DNA of 64,000 nucleotides from Sphingobacterium olei. GTDB taxonomy: Bacteria; Bacteroidota; Bacteroidia; Sphingobacteriales; Sphingobacteriaceae. The stretch lies in NCBI RefSeq assembly GCF_005048855.1, contig NZ_SUME01000011.1:1-64000 (forward strand). The letters are read 5' to 3'. How positions within the stretch are numbered: the stretch's first letter is position 1; each line of letters starts with the position of its first letter. The translations under genes were made by a program, and so were the position numbers. Under the pieces are notes generated by a model that saw only the letters and a list, made by a program, of their open reading frames with translations, was not told where the DNA came from and did not search any database. This document shows positions 8,695-17,648 of this stretch, piece by piece.

Positions 8695-9411
8695 GAATCT
8701 ACTGCCTTTTATAAAGAAGCGTTGCGTTTACTACATGACAGTTCCTGTCATTTTATGCTCGGAGGCGCATTTGCAATGTTTCACTATACCGGTATCTTTC
8801 GGAATACAAAAGACCTAGATATATTCTGCAAGAGTAGCGAATATCCTAAGATACTTAAATTTTTCGCAGACAACGGTTACGAAACTGAGCTGACAGATGT
8901 ACGCTGGTTGGCTAAGATTTATAAGGGAGAATACTTCATCGATATCATCTTTGATACAGTCAATAATATATGTACAGTAGATGACAGTTGGTATGAGCGG
9001 GCAAGCGAAGGTATGTTTGTGTGTTCACCGGTGAAATTCATTCCTGCGGAAGAACTTATCTGGTGCAAAATTTATGTGCAAAACCGCGAACGAAATGACA
9101 ATGCCGATATCAATCACATCTTATTAAAACATGGCAAAAACATAGATTGGAAACATCTACTTTTTCGTCTGGACCCACATTGGCATCTCCTGTTGTCGCA
9201 ATTGCTGATTTTTCAATTTGTATACCCTGCAGACTACCGCGACATTGTGCCCAAGTGGTTGTTTGACGAACTCATGTCGCGAGCTCACGAGCAGTACGAC
9301 CTCCCCTCTCCTGTCGAAAAAGTATGTAGAGGCCCCCTTATAGATCAAACCCAATATCAGGTCGATATCAAAGAATGGGATTACAAAACGTGTACAATTA
9401 AAACCATATAA
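8668..9411 (+). CDS. nucleotidyltransferase-fold protein
   Basis: A 247-residue protein with a minimal polymerase-beta-type nucleotidyltransferase signature: the glycine pair in FMLGGAFAMFHYTG (about residues 30-43) followed by RNTKDLDIFCK, giving the GG...DxD pattern needed for two metal-binding acids. The C-terminal half (LIWCKIYVQNRER...DINHILL) resembles the substrate-domain helices of aminoglycoside-type transferases. I chose ATG at 8668. The downstream metallophosphoesterase begins two bases after the stop, so the two are probably co-translated and functionally paired. Substrate unknown. Confidence 0.75.
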   Translation: MIETEQQKQESTAFYKEALRLLHDSSCHFMLGGAFAMFHYTGIFRNTKDLDIFCKSSEYPKILKFFADNGYETELTDVRWLAKIYKGEYFIDIIFDTVNNICTVDDSWYERASEGMFVCSPVKFIPAEELIWCKIYVQNRERNDNADINHILLKHGKNIDWKHLLFRLDPHWHLLLSQLLIFQFVYPADYRDIVPKWLFDELMSRAHEQYDLPSPVEKVCRGPLIDQTQYQVDIKEWDYKTCTIKTI

Positions 9412-9412
9412 G

Positions 9413-10150
9413 ATGATCGAACGAAAAAAAATTAGAATTGCTGCTTTAGGAGATATACATGCGAAACTATCTGATAAAGGTATGTTTCGTCCCATATTCG
9501 AACAGGTATCGCGAGAAGCTGATGTGCTGGTGATCTGTGGAGATCTAACAGATACAGGCGATGAAGATGAAGCAAAAATATTAGGAGAAGAAATGCAGGC
9601 GTTACAGATCCCAGTAGTAGGCGTTCTGGGGAATCACGATTATGAAAAAGGCCGTCAGAAAATCATAAAACAGATCCTAGTAGATCATCGTATGACGATT
9701 TTAGATGGTGAGGCTATTGTCATTGCGGGAATTGGTTTCGCGGGAGTGAAGGGTTTTGGGGGCGGTTTTGATAAATATATGCTGTCTATATTTGGCGAAG
9801 ACATGATGAAGGGTTTCGTACACGAGGTCGTTAACGAGTCGCTACAGCTTGACCGCGCACTTGCCCGCTTAGAACAAGAGCATCCAGAACTGCCCAAAAT
9901 AGCCATCCTGCATTATTCGCCGATAAAAGAAACGATCGAAGGTGAGCCAGTAGAAATATTTCCTTTCCTGGGATCATCTCACTTGGCCGAGCCTCTTAAT
10001 CGGCGAAAGGTAACCGTCGCTTTTCACGGCCACGCACATTGTGGAAAATTGCAAGGGCATACCACAATGGATATTCCGGTGTACAATGTAGCGCTGCCTG
10101 TTCTTAAGAAGGAAAACATCGAAACGCCTTACTATATTATAGAAGTATAG
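9413..10150 (+). CDS. metallophosphoesterase (calcineurin-like)
   Basis: A 245-residue dimetal phosphoesterase. All family motifs are visible in order: GDIHAK (about 12-17), GDLTDTGD (about 43-50), GNHDYEKG (about 70-77), LHYSP near residue 165, and HGHAHCG near 205. The start lies two bases after the nucleotidyltransferase stop, suggesting translational coupling; one enzyme may add and the other remove a nucleotide or phosphate. No signal peptide. Target phosphoester unknown. Confidence 0.85.
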   Translation: MIERKKIRIAALGDIHAKLSDKGMFRPIFEQVSREADVLVICGDLTDTGDEDEAKILGEEMQALQIPVVGVLGNHDYEKGRQKIIKQILVDHRMTILDGEAIVIAGIGFAGVKGFGGGFDKYMLSIFGEDMMKGFVHEVVNESLQLDRALARLEQEHPELPKIAILHYSPIKETIEGEPVEIFPFLGSSHLAEPLNRRKVTVAFHGHAHCGKLQGHTTMDIPVYNVALPVLKKENIETPYYIIEV

Positions 10151-10158
10151 TAAGGCGT
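10124..10158. terminator. bidirectional hairpin terminator
   Basis: Perfect 13-bp inverted repeat (ACGCCTTACTATA / TATAGTAAGGCGT) with a 9-base loop. It spans the stop codon of the metallophosphoesterase and lies just before the stop of the convergent oxidoreductase, so it can serve both genes. There is no long T tract. Confidence 0.6.
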
Positions 10159-10164
10159 GTTATC

Positions 10165-11700
10165 TTACTTCATTTCCGTTAAGTCAAACCGATCCAACGG
10201 CAACCTAGTCGGTCCGTTAAGCATCGCTCCATCTATTCCGTATCGCGCACCATGACAAGGGCAATCCCAGCTTTTCTCCGCATTATTCCACTGTACGATA
10301 CAACCTGCATGTTTACATACCGGATCTAACGCATAAACCTTCCCTGCGTCATCTTTATAAATCGCGAGGCTTTCCTCTTCATATGATACTACCTTCCCTT
10401 CTCCCGGACTAAGCGCCGCCAACTCGTCCATTGTCTCTTTTTTAAATCGATCACCGATTAGCCGTTTGACGACATTTATATTTTCACTGACAAATGCTTT
10501 AAATCCCGCTATGGGGCTGTTGCGTAAGGGCGTATATATATCAGCGTATGGGCTTTCCCCCGTCAATATTAAATCTGAAATAATCTTGGCCGAGAGGGTA
10601 CCAAATATCATCCCATTTCCACTGAATCCTGTTGCTACAAATTCTTTCGGATTCTCTGTTGAGAGGGCTCCTATATAAGGGAGCGCATCTGTGCTTTCAT
10701 AATACTGGGAAGACCACGTATTACGAATCGATTTTACCGCGAAATGTTTTCGCACAAACGCTTCCAAGTTCTTGAAACAATATTGTGTATTTTCTTCCTG
10801 TCCCGTTTTATGATCCTCTCCTCCTACAATCAGCACGTCGCCCAAATCATCAGATGCTTTACGGAGGTAGTGAAAAGGTTCTTTCATATCATAAATCAAT
10901 CCCTCTGGATAATCGCCCGGATTCTGAAGCTCCACTGCCAACACGTAGCTTCTATAAGGCCCCAATTTAAAATTAAGCTTATTGATACCGGTATAGGTAT
11001 GTGTGGCATGCACCACGCGCGAGGCCGTAAAAGTAAAATTCTCTCCAACTACTTTCAAATTGCCTTCTTCGTCATCTATATTTTGCATCGATTCGTTTTC
11101 GAGAATACGACCACCGTTTTTAATGTAGACATCCAATAAACTTTGTACATATTTAAGCGGATTAAACCGTGCTTGCTGATCGAAGTAAATTGCCTTTGTA
11201 AACTGGATAGGTATGCCAATATCAGATGTATATGAAGTTGGAAGACCGACTTGTCCGATAGCTTGGTAGATATTGTTGAGTTCCTTTTCCTCCTGCTCAT
11301 CGGTCGCATACATATAGCCTCTTACTTCTTCGAATTCACATTCAATCTTATATTTCTTGACGAATTGCTTAATAATTTGGATAGCTTCTAAAGCGCTGCC
11401 TGCTACTTTTTTAGCCACCTCCTTTCCGCATTTGTCTATAATATCTGAATAGGGTGTATCCAATACGGAATTTAGATGCGCAGAAGTGCCAGCTGTAGTA
11501 CCAAAACCGATTTTATTGGCCTCCAACAGCAGACATTTCTTTCCTGCTAATTGCAACATGAGCGCTGTTGTCACACCGGTGATGCCACCGCCAATGACGA
11601 CTGCATCGAAATGCATTTTGGAGTAGATTGTTTTAGATAGCGGTAGGTGTAATGGCGCGGTATCTTGCCAAAATGAGTTTAAATTCCCGTCTCTTTTCAT
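10165..11700 (-). CDS. FAD-dependent oxidoreductase (DadA-like) with C-terminal Rieske domain
   Basis: A 511-residue redox enzyme. The N-terminal dinucleotide motif VVIGGGITGVTTALML (about residues 33-48) and the DAO-type body, with an FSGNGMIFG near the end of the domain, are followed by a Rieske [2Fe-2S] domain at about 420-511 with ligands in CKHAGC and CPCHGARYG. Such fusions are common in Bacteria and often annotated as FAD-dependent oxidoreductase; the electron acceptor and amine-type substrate are unknown. Downstream on the other strand is the convergent phosphoesterase; the DJ-1-like gene lies 18 bases upstream on the same strand, suggesting one operon. Confidence 0.9.
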   Translation of the reverse strand: MKRDGNLNSFWQDTAPLHLPLSKTIYSKMHFDAVVIGGGITGVTTALMLQLAGKKCLLLEANKIGFGTTAGTSAHLNSVLDTPYSDIIDKCGKEVAKKVAGSALEAIQIIKQFVKKYKIECEFEEVRGYMYATDEQEEKELNNIYQAIGQVGLPTSYTSDIGIPIQFTKAIYFDQQARFNPLKYVQSLLDVYIKNGGRILENESMQNIDDEEGNLKVVGENFTFTASRVVHATHTYTGINKLNFKLGPYRSYVLAVELQNPGDYPEGLIYDMKEPFHYLRKASDDLGDVLIVGGEDHKTGQEENTQYCFKNLEAFVRKHFAVKSIRNTWSSQYYESTDALPYIGALSTENPKEFVATGFSGNGMIFGTLSAKIISDLILTGESPYADIYTPLRNSPIAGFKAFVSENINVVKRLIGDRFKKETMDELAALSPGEGKVVSYEEESLAIYKDDAGKVYALDPVCKHAGCIVQWNNAEKSWDCPCHGARYGIDGAMLNGPTRLPLDRFDLTEMK

Positions 11701-11718
11701 ACTAATCAGTTATTTATA

Positions 11719-12432
11719 TTAAAAATCACCTAAACTAGTTTCTTTCTGTACCATGCGTTCCAATAACGCTGTAGCCGTGTGGCTGGCCGATAATGGGTTC
11801 TGTCCAGTAATCAGATCTCCGTCAATTTCGACATGAGCCGTAAAAGGTAGCGTCGCCGATGTAAATTCTGCACCTTTTGCCCGTAGCGCAGTCTCCAGTT
11901 CGTAAGGGATATTATTTTTTCGTGCCACCAATGCTTCCTCGGTATTGGAGAAGGAAGTTACCTTCTTGCCCATTAAAAAGCTAGGATCAAGCTTAGCAGC
12001 CATTAAGAATGCGGCTGGGCCATGACATAATGCCGCAATTGGTTTCTCCTGCTTATGAAACTCCAGGATAAGGCGACCGGATTCCAGACTTCGTGCCAGA
12101 TCCCATAATGGACCATGACCCCCGGGAATGAACAAACCGTCAAAAGGATCGGCAATGATATTTTGTAAGGCCAGTGTATTTTGAAAATGGAACTGCGCTT
12201 CCTTATCGGCTAAAAACCTCCTGTTGGAAGTGGTGATATGTTCCGTTAGTTTGCTCATCGGGTCAATAGGAGGCTCTCCTCCCGGTATCGTAACAAGTGT
12301 GACCTTGCACCCCGCGTCGATGAAAACATAATATGGATCGGTAAATTCACCTAACCACACACCCGTTTCGCTCTGGGTGTCTTCCATATACCGATGCGCT
12401 GTGAGTAACATCAAAATATTTTTCGTTTCCAT
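11719..12432 (-). CDS. DJ-1/PfpI (Hsp31-like) family protein
   Basis: A 237-residue protein of the class I glutamine amidotransferase-like superfamily. The nucleophile elbow AALCHGPAAF (about residue 150) carries the reactive Cys and its His; GLFIPGGHGPLWDL supplies the acidic/oxyanion region. Relatives act as methylglyoxal-detoxifying glyoxalase III or protein deglycase/holdase, usually under oxidative or carbonyl stress. I chose ATG at 12432 (METKNILML), which starts at the first beta strand; an ATG 19 codons earlier gives an atypical extension. It precedes the FAD/Rieske gene by 18 bases. Confidence 0.88.
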   Translation of the reverse strand: METKNILMLLTAHRYMEDTQSETGVWLGEFTDPYYVFIDAGCKVTLVTIPGGEPPIDPMSKLTEHITTSNRRFLADKEAQFHFQNTLALQNIIADPFDGLFIPGGHGPLWDLARSLESGRLILEFHKQEKPIAALCHGPAAFLMAAKLDPSFLMGKKVTSFSNTEEALVARKNNIPYELETALRAKGAEFTSATLPFTAHVEIDGDLITGQNPLSASHTATALLERMVQKETSLGDF

Positions 12433-12705
12433 CGTTCTAATGTTATACTGATTATATTGAACAATCCACGGAAACAAAAGTTTACCCACGAATAAATAAC
12501 GTAGTAATAGTCACTTTAACGACATAACTACTTTAAATGGATGACATTTATACGCTATTTTAGTCTTCCGTATCCCAATTTAAAACAGGATTGAAACTCG
12601 ATATGTTTGCATAGTACAGTTTAGGGCTGTATACCATACTTAACGCGTTTTTTCAATAGAACGTATCAATTCATCGTATAAAATAAAAAATTAACATCTA
12701 GTCGC

Positions 12706-12963
12706 ATGGAAATCGTAATTGGAATCGTAGCCGGAATATTGACCTCAATTTCGATGGTTCCCCAGTTAATAAAAGTCATAAAGGAAAAAGACGTTGAAAA
12801 CATCTCTCCGATGATGATTACTATTTTATTAGTAGGCGTATCGATGTGGGTTGTTTATGGCGTCATACTGAAAGAATGGCCCATCATTCTATCCAATGCC
12901 TTTTCGGTCCTCGTCAATGCCACATTACTGATCTTTTATTTTTTCTTTCGCAAACGAACGTAG
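12706..12963 (+). CDS. SemiSWEET-type sugar transporter
   Basis: An 85-residue membrane protein with three hydrophobic helices and the PQ motif in the first (SMVPQLIKVIKEKDVENIS), the hallmark of bacterial SemiSWEETs (MtN3/saliva half). Two subunits form a passive sugar uniporter in the inner membrane. The second helix has the W/Y pattern MWVVYGVILKEWP, and the third has the Asn (SNAFSVLVNATLLIF) that lines the sugar pocket. It stands alone; the sugar cannot be predicted. Confidence 0.92.
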   Translation: MEIVIGIVAGILTSISMVPQLIKVIKEKDVENISPMMITILLVGVSMWVVYGVILKEWPIILSNAFSVLVNATLLIFYFFFRKRT

Positions 12964-13004
12964 ATAACTAGTAGCTATCCATTAAAATAAGCGTACTTTC
13001 GATC

Positions 13005-15128
13005 CTATAAAAGATTATTTGCCAGTTCTCTTTGCCAGTTTCTATGCTGGGCAATCCGCTGTATGAAAACTTCTATATCGTCGGCTGTGCGGATCGACAC
13101 AATCGCCTTGTCGGATTCTACCAAACGAAGATCGCTGGCCTGCACTAGTGCATTACTATTTCCACCAATGGCAATGGCCTTATTGTGCTTCAGCGCATCA
13201 TCCACATAACAGACGGCCTTCTTAATGCTCGCTAACTTTTCCTGACTAGCATTGCCCCCTACAACATATAACGCATCATATAATACAGAATCCATCGTAA
13301 CCAAGGTGTAGTCCACTTTTACCGTTTCGCCCGTCGCCGCGATTATGTCGCCATATTTATCAGCTATAATGTCCAGCGTCGCGCCTTCCTCCTTAATCCG
13401 GGCCTGCATTTGTTTCAATTCCTGGAGATCAAATCCTTCCGTCAAAATAGCCGCTATCTTACGAGTTTTGATCGTGTCAAAATCGCAGTGATACTCTACA
13501 GAAAGTGAAGGATAGGTAAAGCCTAGCTTAATTTTATCTAGGGCTGGGTAATTTTCAAAAATCTGTGACGCGGTCTGAATGGTTTCTTCGGATAGCCCAT
13601 CGGGAACAGGAAGCCCTAATCTATCCGCTACAATAGTAGCGAGCTCCTTATCTACTACGGAGAGTATTCCCAAATAGCGAAATCGAACCTCTTCTCGGGT
13701 TACTTTTCCGAGTTCAAAACTAAAGGCGTCTTGTATATGTTTTTTACCAATTTCAGACTGACTGTTGTAGAACGTTGACGCCTGGCTGAAATGGTCTCCA
13801 AACGTCTCACTACGTTTACGTATTTTACGTCCTTCTGCCGCGGCCGGAACACTCTCAAAACCAGACCCTCCACTCATGACATTAGAGAGATACGGACAGC
13901 CGCCAGCTATAGAATGCGGGTTATAGTTTCCGGTGTCTTTCGGAATATCTTGACGCATTGCCCCATCCCTCCTGAAATTATGGGTAGGATTTTTGGGCTT
14001 ATTGATTGGAAGCTCGTGGAAATTTGGTGATCCGAGCCGGCTTAACTGTGTATCGAGGTAAGAGAACAACCGTCCTTGTAGTAGAGGATCATCCGAAAAG
14101 TCAATACCTGGCACTAAATGTCCTGGATGGAAAGCCACCTGTTCGGTCTCAGCGAAGAAATTATCCGGATTGCGATTTAGCTGAAGTGTGCCAATGTACT
14201 GGATAGGAATTAATTCTTCTGGAATAACTTTAGTCGCATCCAAAATATCAAAATCCAACGACTGCTCCTGTTCATTTGTCAGGATTTGTACGCCTAGGTC
14301 CCATTCTGGATAATCTCCATTTTCTATTGCCTCCCATAAATCCTGACGGTGAAAATCCGGATTCCTCCCACTGATTTTTTGAGCTTCATCCCATACCACG
14401 GAGTGGACCCCAAGCTTAGGCTTAAGGTGAAATTTTACAAAGAAGGATTCTCCTTGTGCATTCAGTAATTTATACGTATTTACACCGAATCCTTGCATCA
14501 TACGGTAGCTCCTTGGAATGGCACGGTCTGACATCAGCCACATAACCATATGTGCAGTCTCAGGCATTAACGATGCAAAATCCCAGAAGGTATTGTGTGC
14601 AGAAGCAGCCTGTGGAATTTCATTGCGTTCCTCCGGTTTTACAGCGTGTACCAGATCAGGAAAATTTATGGCATCTTGAATAAAAAAAACAGGAATATTA
14701 TTTCCAACCAAATCAAAAATACCTTCTGATGTATAGAATTTGATCGCGAAGCCCCTTACATCCCTGGCCAGATCTGTAGAACCGCGGGATCCGACAACGG
14801 TAGAAAATCGGACAAAAACTTCTGTTTCCGCTCCTACCTGACTTAAAAAGCCAGCTTTGGAAAATTGGGGAATAGGGTCCATAAGCCTAAACACGCCATG
14901 GGCACCCGCCCCCCGTGCATGTACGACCCGCTCGGGTATACGTTCATGATCAAAATGGAAGATCTTTTCGCGAAAAAGAAAATCTTCTAAAAGACTGGGG
15001 CCTCGCACGCCAGATTTTAAAGTATTAAAATCGTCCGCAATAGTCGTCCCTTGGTTTGAAGTGAGGCCTTGGTCCCTTCGAACAGGAGCAGCGCCTTCAT
15101 CATTTTGTTTTGTGATGTCGTTTTTCAT
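13005..15128 (-). CDS. katE: large-subunit monofunctional catalase (KatE-like)
   Basis: A 707-residue heme catalase that disproportionates hydrogen peroxide. Seen: the catalytic His region [12 protein letters not shown] (about 70-82), distal Asn in [14 protein letters not shown], heme-ligand Tyr in [14 protein letters not shown] (about 355-368), and the clade-2 C-terminal flavodoxin/amidotransferase-like domain from about 570 ([11 protein letters not shown] ... [10 protein letters not shown]). The length matches clade-2 enzymes. I chose ATG at 15128; a TTG at 15212 in frame adds 28 residues without catalase similarity. The neighbours (DJ-1-like, baeRF) support a stress role. Confidence 0.95.
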   Translation of the reverse strand: MKNDITKQNDEGAAPVRRDQGLTSNQGTTIADDFNTLKSGVRGPSLLEDFLFREKIFHFDHERIPERVVHARGAGAHGVFRLMDPIPQFSKAGFLSQVGAETEVFVRFSTVVGSRGSTDLARDVRGFAIKFYTSEGIFDLVGNNIPVFFIQDAINFPDLVHAVKPEERNEIPQAASAHNTFWDFASLMPETAHMVMWLMSDRAIPRSYRMMQGFGVNTYKLLNAQGESFFVKFHLKPKLGVHSVVWDEAQKISGRNPDFHRQDLWEAIENGDYPEWDLGVQILTNEQEQSLDFDILDATKVIPEELIPIQYIGTLQLNRNPDNFFAETEQVAFHPGHLVPGIDFSDDPLLQGRLFSYLDTQLSRLGSPNFHELPINKPKNPTHNFRRDGAMRQDIPKDTGNYNPHSIAGGCPYLSNVMSGGSGFESVPAAAEGRKIRKRSETFGDHFSQASTFYNSQSEIGKKHIQDAFSFELGKVTREEVRFRYLGILSVVDKELATIVADRLGLPVPDGLSEETIQTASQIFENYPALDKIKLGFTYPSLSVEYHCDFDTIKTRKIAAILTEGFDLQELKQMQARIKEEGATLDIIADKYGDIIAATGETVKVDYTLVTMDSVLYDALYVVGGNASQEKLASIKKAVCYVDDALKHNKAIAIGGNSNALVQASDLRLVESDKAIVSIRTADDIEVFIQRIAQHRNWQRELANNLL

Positions 15129-15411
15129 ACGTGAATAATCTATTTGAGTCCATACACTACCTACCAAAGCAGGAAATGATTTGTTATCTTTTTTATATTC
15201 GGTGTCATTCAATCAGTTATAACTCACAGAGATTGAATTAAAATTACATTTCGAGAACAATAAAATGCTTCAGTGGTTTATAACGAAATGAAAACAGGTA
15301 GTAATTCACGTATAAACAACGGATAATGCTAGATTTTACCTAAAGCGGAAACATATAAAAAAGGTTGTTGTTATTAAGATGAACAGTAATTGTTATTTAT
15401 AAACTTACGAC

Positions 15412-16539
15412 ATGAGTATGGAAAAGATTAATTCAACCCTTTTACAACAATTAACACAGATTCGTAACCAGCCCTGTATTTCGCTATATATGCCTACCCA
15501 TAGGGTTCATCCGGAAAGTGCCACGGATCCCATCCTGTTTAAAAATCTGGTAAAAAAAATCCAGCTCTACATTACGGAAAACAAGCTAACAGATTATATG
15601 TCTTTGTTAGAACCCTTCGAAAAATTGCAGAACGACTACGATTTCTGGAATAATAACGATTGCGGACTAGCTATTTTTAGTGCGAAGAATGAAACACATA
15701 TTATACGGTTACCTGAGCGTGTAGAGGAAATCACATGTGTTGCCAATTCGTTCTGTGTCAAGCCGTTATTTAAGTTCCATGCGGAAAATAAAGAATATTA
15801 TTTACTCGCGTTGGGGCAGGATGACGTAAGACTATATACCGGAGATAAATATCATCTCGAGAAACTTAACATACAAGGAAACGTACCGACAAGTATGACG
15901 GAAGCGTTGGGTAGCGAGCTTACCGACAATCATGTCCATTCTACTTCGGCACCTACCTCCCATGTTCATGGGTATATGGAAAAAAGTCAGGAGGAAGACA
16001 TTGACATCGAACGTTTTTTTAGAAGTGTAGATCAGGCACTCAATAGCCACTTTGATTTTTCCCACGATAAACCATTGATACTAGCTGCCTTAGCAGAGCA
16101 TCATACCGAATTTAAGGCAATAAGCAAGAATCAACATTTACATGAGCACCATATCACAATCAATGCCGAAGCACTAAATATAAAAGAGCTACTGACAAAA
16201 GTGAAGAAAGTGATAGAAACTGAACATACAGAAAATATTCGTAAACTGTTGGATAGGCAACAAATTGCGGCTCAGCAAAAATTAAGTAGCCACGAGATTC
16301 GCGATGTAGCGTATGATGTTATGGATGGCAAGGTTGAGATATTATTTTTAGAAAACGGAAGAAACCTATCTGGTGAAATCGATTTAGAAAACAGAAAAGT
16401 ACATCTTAACGAAAATAAAGATACGGATATACTAAACGAATTAGCGTATCTGGTATTTGAAAGAGGTGGACAAATCATCTTGTTGGACAAAGATGATATG
16501 CCTTACGATACTGGCGCATTTACGATAAATCGTTTTTAA
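15412..16539 (+). CDS. baeRF family (bacterial archaeo-eukaryotic release-factor-like) protein
   Basis: A 375-residue protein resembling baeRF family 3/host-type proteins, bacterial homologues of the archaeal/eukaryotic peptide release factor fold, proposed from comparative genomics to rescue or modulate ribosomes under stress. Seen: the start QPCISLYMPTHRVHPES, the middle segment YYLLALGQDDVRLY, then PLILAALAEHHTEFKAIS, and the end ELAYLVFERGGQIILL.DKDDMP. A His-rich linker (VHSTSAPTSHVHGY) lies at about 180. ATG at 15418 is an alternative start. It is followed by the acidic protein and the DUF2383 gene on the same strand. Confidence 0.75.
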   Translation: MSMEKINSTLLQQLTQIRNQPCISLYMPTHRVHPESATDPILFKNLVKKIQLYITENKLTDYMSLLEPFEKLQNDYDFWNNNDCGLAIFSAKNETHIIRLPERVEEITCVANSFCVKPLFKFHAENKEYYLLALGQDDVRLYTGDKYHLEKLNIQGNVPTSMTEALGSELTDNHVHSTSAPTSHVHGYMEKSQEEDIDIERFFRSVDQALNSHFDFSHDKPLILAALAEHHTEFKAISKNQHLHEHHITINAEALNIKELLTKVKKVIETEHTENIRKLLDRQQIAAQQKLSSHEIRDVAYDVMDGKVEILFLENGRNLSGEIDLENRKVHLNENKDTDILNELAYLVFERGGQIILLDKDDMPYDTGAFTINRF

Positions 16540-16698
16540 AGCCGAGGGCGAAGGCTAGCGGTTCCACCTACGGTATCTGTCATGTATTAAATGAGAAAAA
16601 AAACGTATTTAGCGTGCCAACATTGAAGACTGTTTCACGCTGATTTTATAGACGGTAACTAGGTAGCCAAGATGTAAATACCATAAAAGCACAACAAG

Positions 16699-17058
16699 AT
16701 GAAAACAACGAATGAAATACAGCTATTAGAGAGACAAGGTCTTATTTTAGCTATGATTAATGTGGGGCCAGAGCGAGAGGGACAACCCGCTAATAATCCC
16801 GAAGTGGGGGAAACAAATGATTTGGATCGAGATGAAAGTGATGATGATATCGACGATCCGAGCCTTGCGGATACGGAACCATTGCAGGATGATATCGATC
16901 GTATTGATGTCGTTGAGGAACAAATTATGGAAGACCTGGAAGAAGATGAAATCGGCACACCTTATGATCTGGATATTGAAGACGACACCATTAGTAATCT
17001 GGATGAGGATGACATCCTAGGTGAAGACAATGATTTCGACGATGACCCGGTCGTCTAA
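16699..17058 (+). CDS. acidic low-complexity protein, copy 1
   Basis: A 119-residue protein of unknown family. Residues 1-25 form a short hydrophobic-polar segment (NEIQLLERQGLILAMINVG); the rest is rich in Asp, Glu and Pro (DESDDDIDDPSLADTEP), probably intrinsically disordered. A similar organisation recurs at 49957-50307, also shortly before a DUF2383 protein. A perfect hairpin with T tract follows the stop codon. The acidity suggests nucleic-acid mimicry, ion binding or hydration, but no function can be assigned. Confidence 0.6.
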   Translation: MKTTNEIQLLERQGLILAMINVGPEREGQPANNPEVGETNDLDRDESDDDIDDPSLADTEPLQDDIDRIDVVEEQIMEDLEEDEIGTPYDLDIEDDTISNLDEDDILGEDNDFDDDPVV

Positions 17059-17093
17059 ATATTATCTTGTAGAAACGAACAATACATATCATC

Positions 17094-17152
17094 TGTAAAT
17101 CTCATGTGAAAGGTCAAGCCCTCCACATGAGATTTACATAAAACTTTTTTTT
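17094..17152 (+). terminator. perfect hairpin plus T tract abutting a start codon
   Basis: Arms TGTAAATCTCATGTG (17094-17108) and CACATGAGATTTACA (17124-17138), 15 of 15 bases paired, loop 15 bases, then AAAACTTTTTTTT ending one base before the ATG of the DUF2383 gene at 17154. It looks like an intrinsic terminator of the upstream acidic gene placed directly against the next gene, so transcripts of the next gene must either read through it or start within it. Confidence 0.7.
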
Positions 17153-17153
17153 C

Positions 17154-17603
17154 ATGGATGCAGTAAAAAAAACAGTTGACCTGACCAATCAGTTAATAGG
17201 TATAAATAATGACCGACAGACGTGGTATACCAAGGCACTGAACGAATTAACAGGTATAGAAAATTTAGATCTTAAATCCATATTGGAAGAGCTATTGGAA
17301 CAGGCGAAAAAATTTGCAAATGAGCTTAGTCCCTTTGTAGTAATTAATGGACAAGAACCCGCTACCAACACCACTATTTCCGGCAGATTTCAGTTTTTCT
17401 GGTCGGATATTAGGTCCACGCTTGCCCAGCTAGAGCGCAAACAGTTGTTGGTGGAATGTGAACAAATTGAAAACACAACACGTGACTTATACAAAAATGT
17501 ACTAGACCACGCACCGCATCTTTCTGATAAGTTAGTAACCGTTTTGCAGACGCAGGTAGAAATCCACCACATGTCGTACGAGAAAATACATGCCCTAAAG
17601 TAA
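17154..17603 (+). CDS. DUF2383/PA2169-type helical bundle protein, copy 1
   Basis: A 149-residue all-helical protein related to PA2169-family four-helix bundles (DUF2383, ferritin-like). It starts LIGINNDRQTWYTKALNEL and ends QTQVEIHHMSYEKIHAL. Compared with copy 2 at 51495, the motif NNDRIEGY is NNDRQTWY and the final AAHDEV is MSYEKI, so two acidic/His positions typical of the family are replaced. It may have lost metal binding. Its start codon follows a perfect hairpin plus T tract. Function of the family unknown; often stress-associated. Confidence 0.72.
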   Translation: MDAVKKTVDLTNQLIGINNDRQTWYTKALNELTGIENLDLKSILEELLEQAKKFANELSPFVVINGQEPATNTTISGRFQFFWSDIRSTLAQLERKQLLVECEQIENTTRDLYKNVLDHAPHLSDKLVTVLQTQVEIHHMSYEKIHALK

Positions 17604-17648
17604 CGGTGCTCTTAATCCCAAATTCTACAATTTCCTCAAGAAAGTTGC

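Noticed and set aside
16760-17020. Second frame in the acidic gene
   Set aside because: Alternate frame of an AT-rich acidic gene; Met/Ile/Trp-rich shadow.
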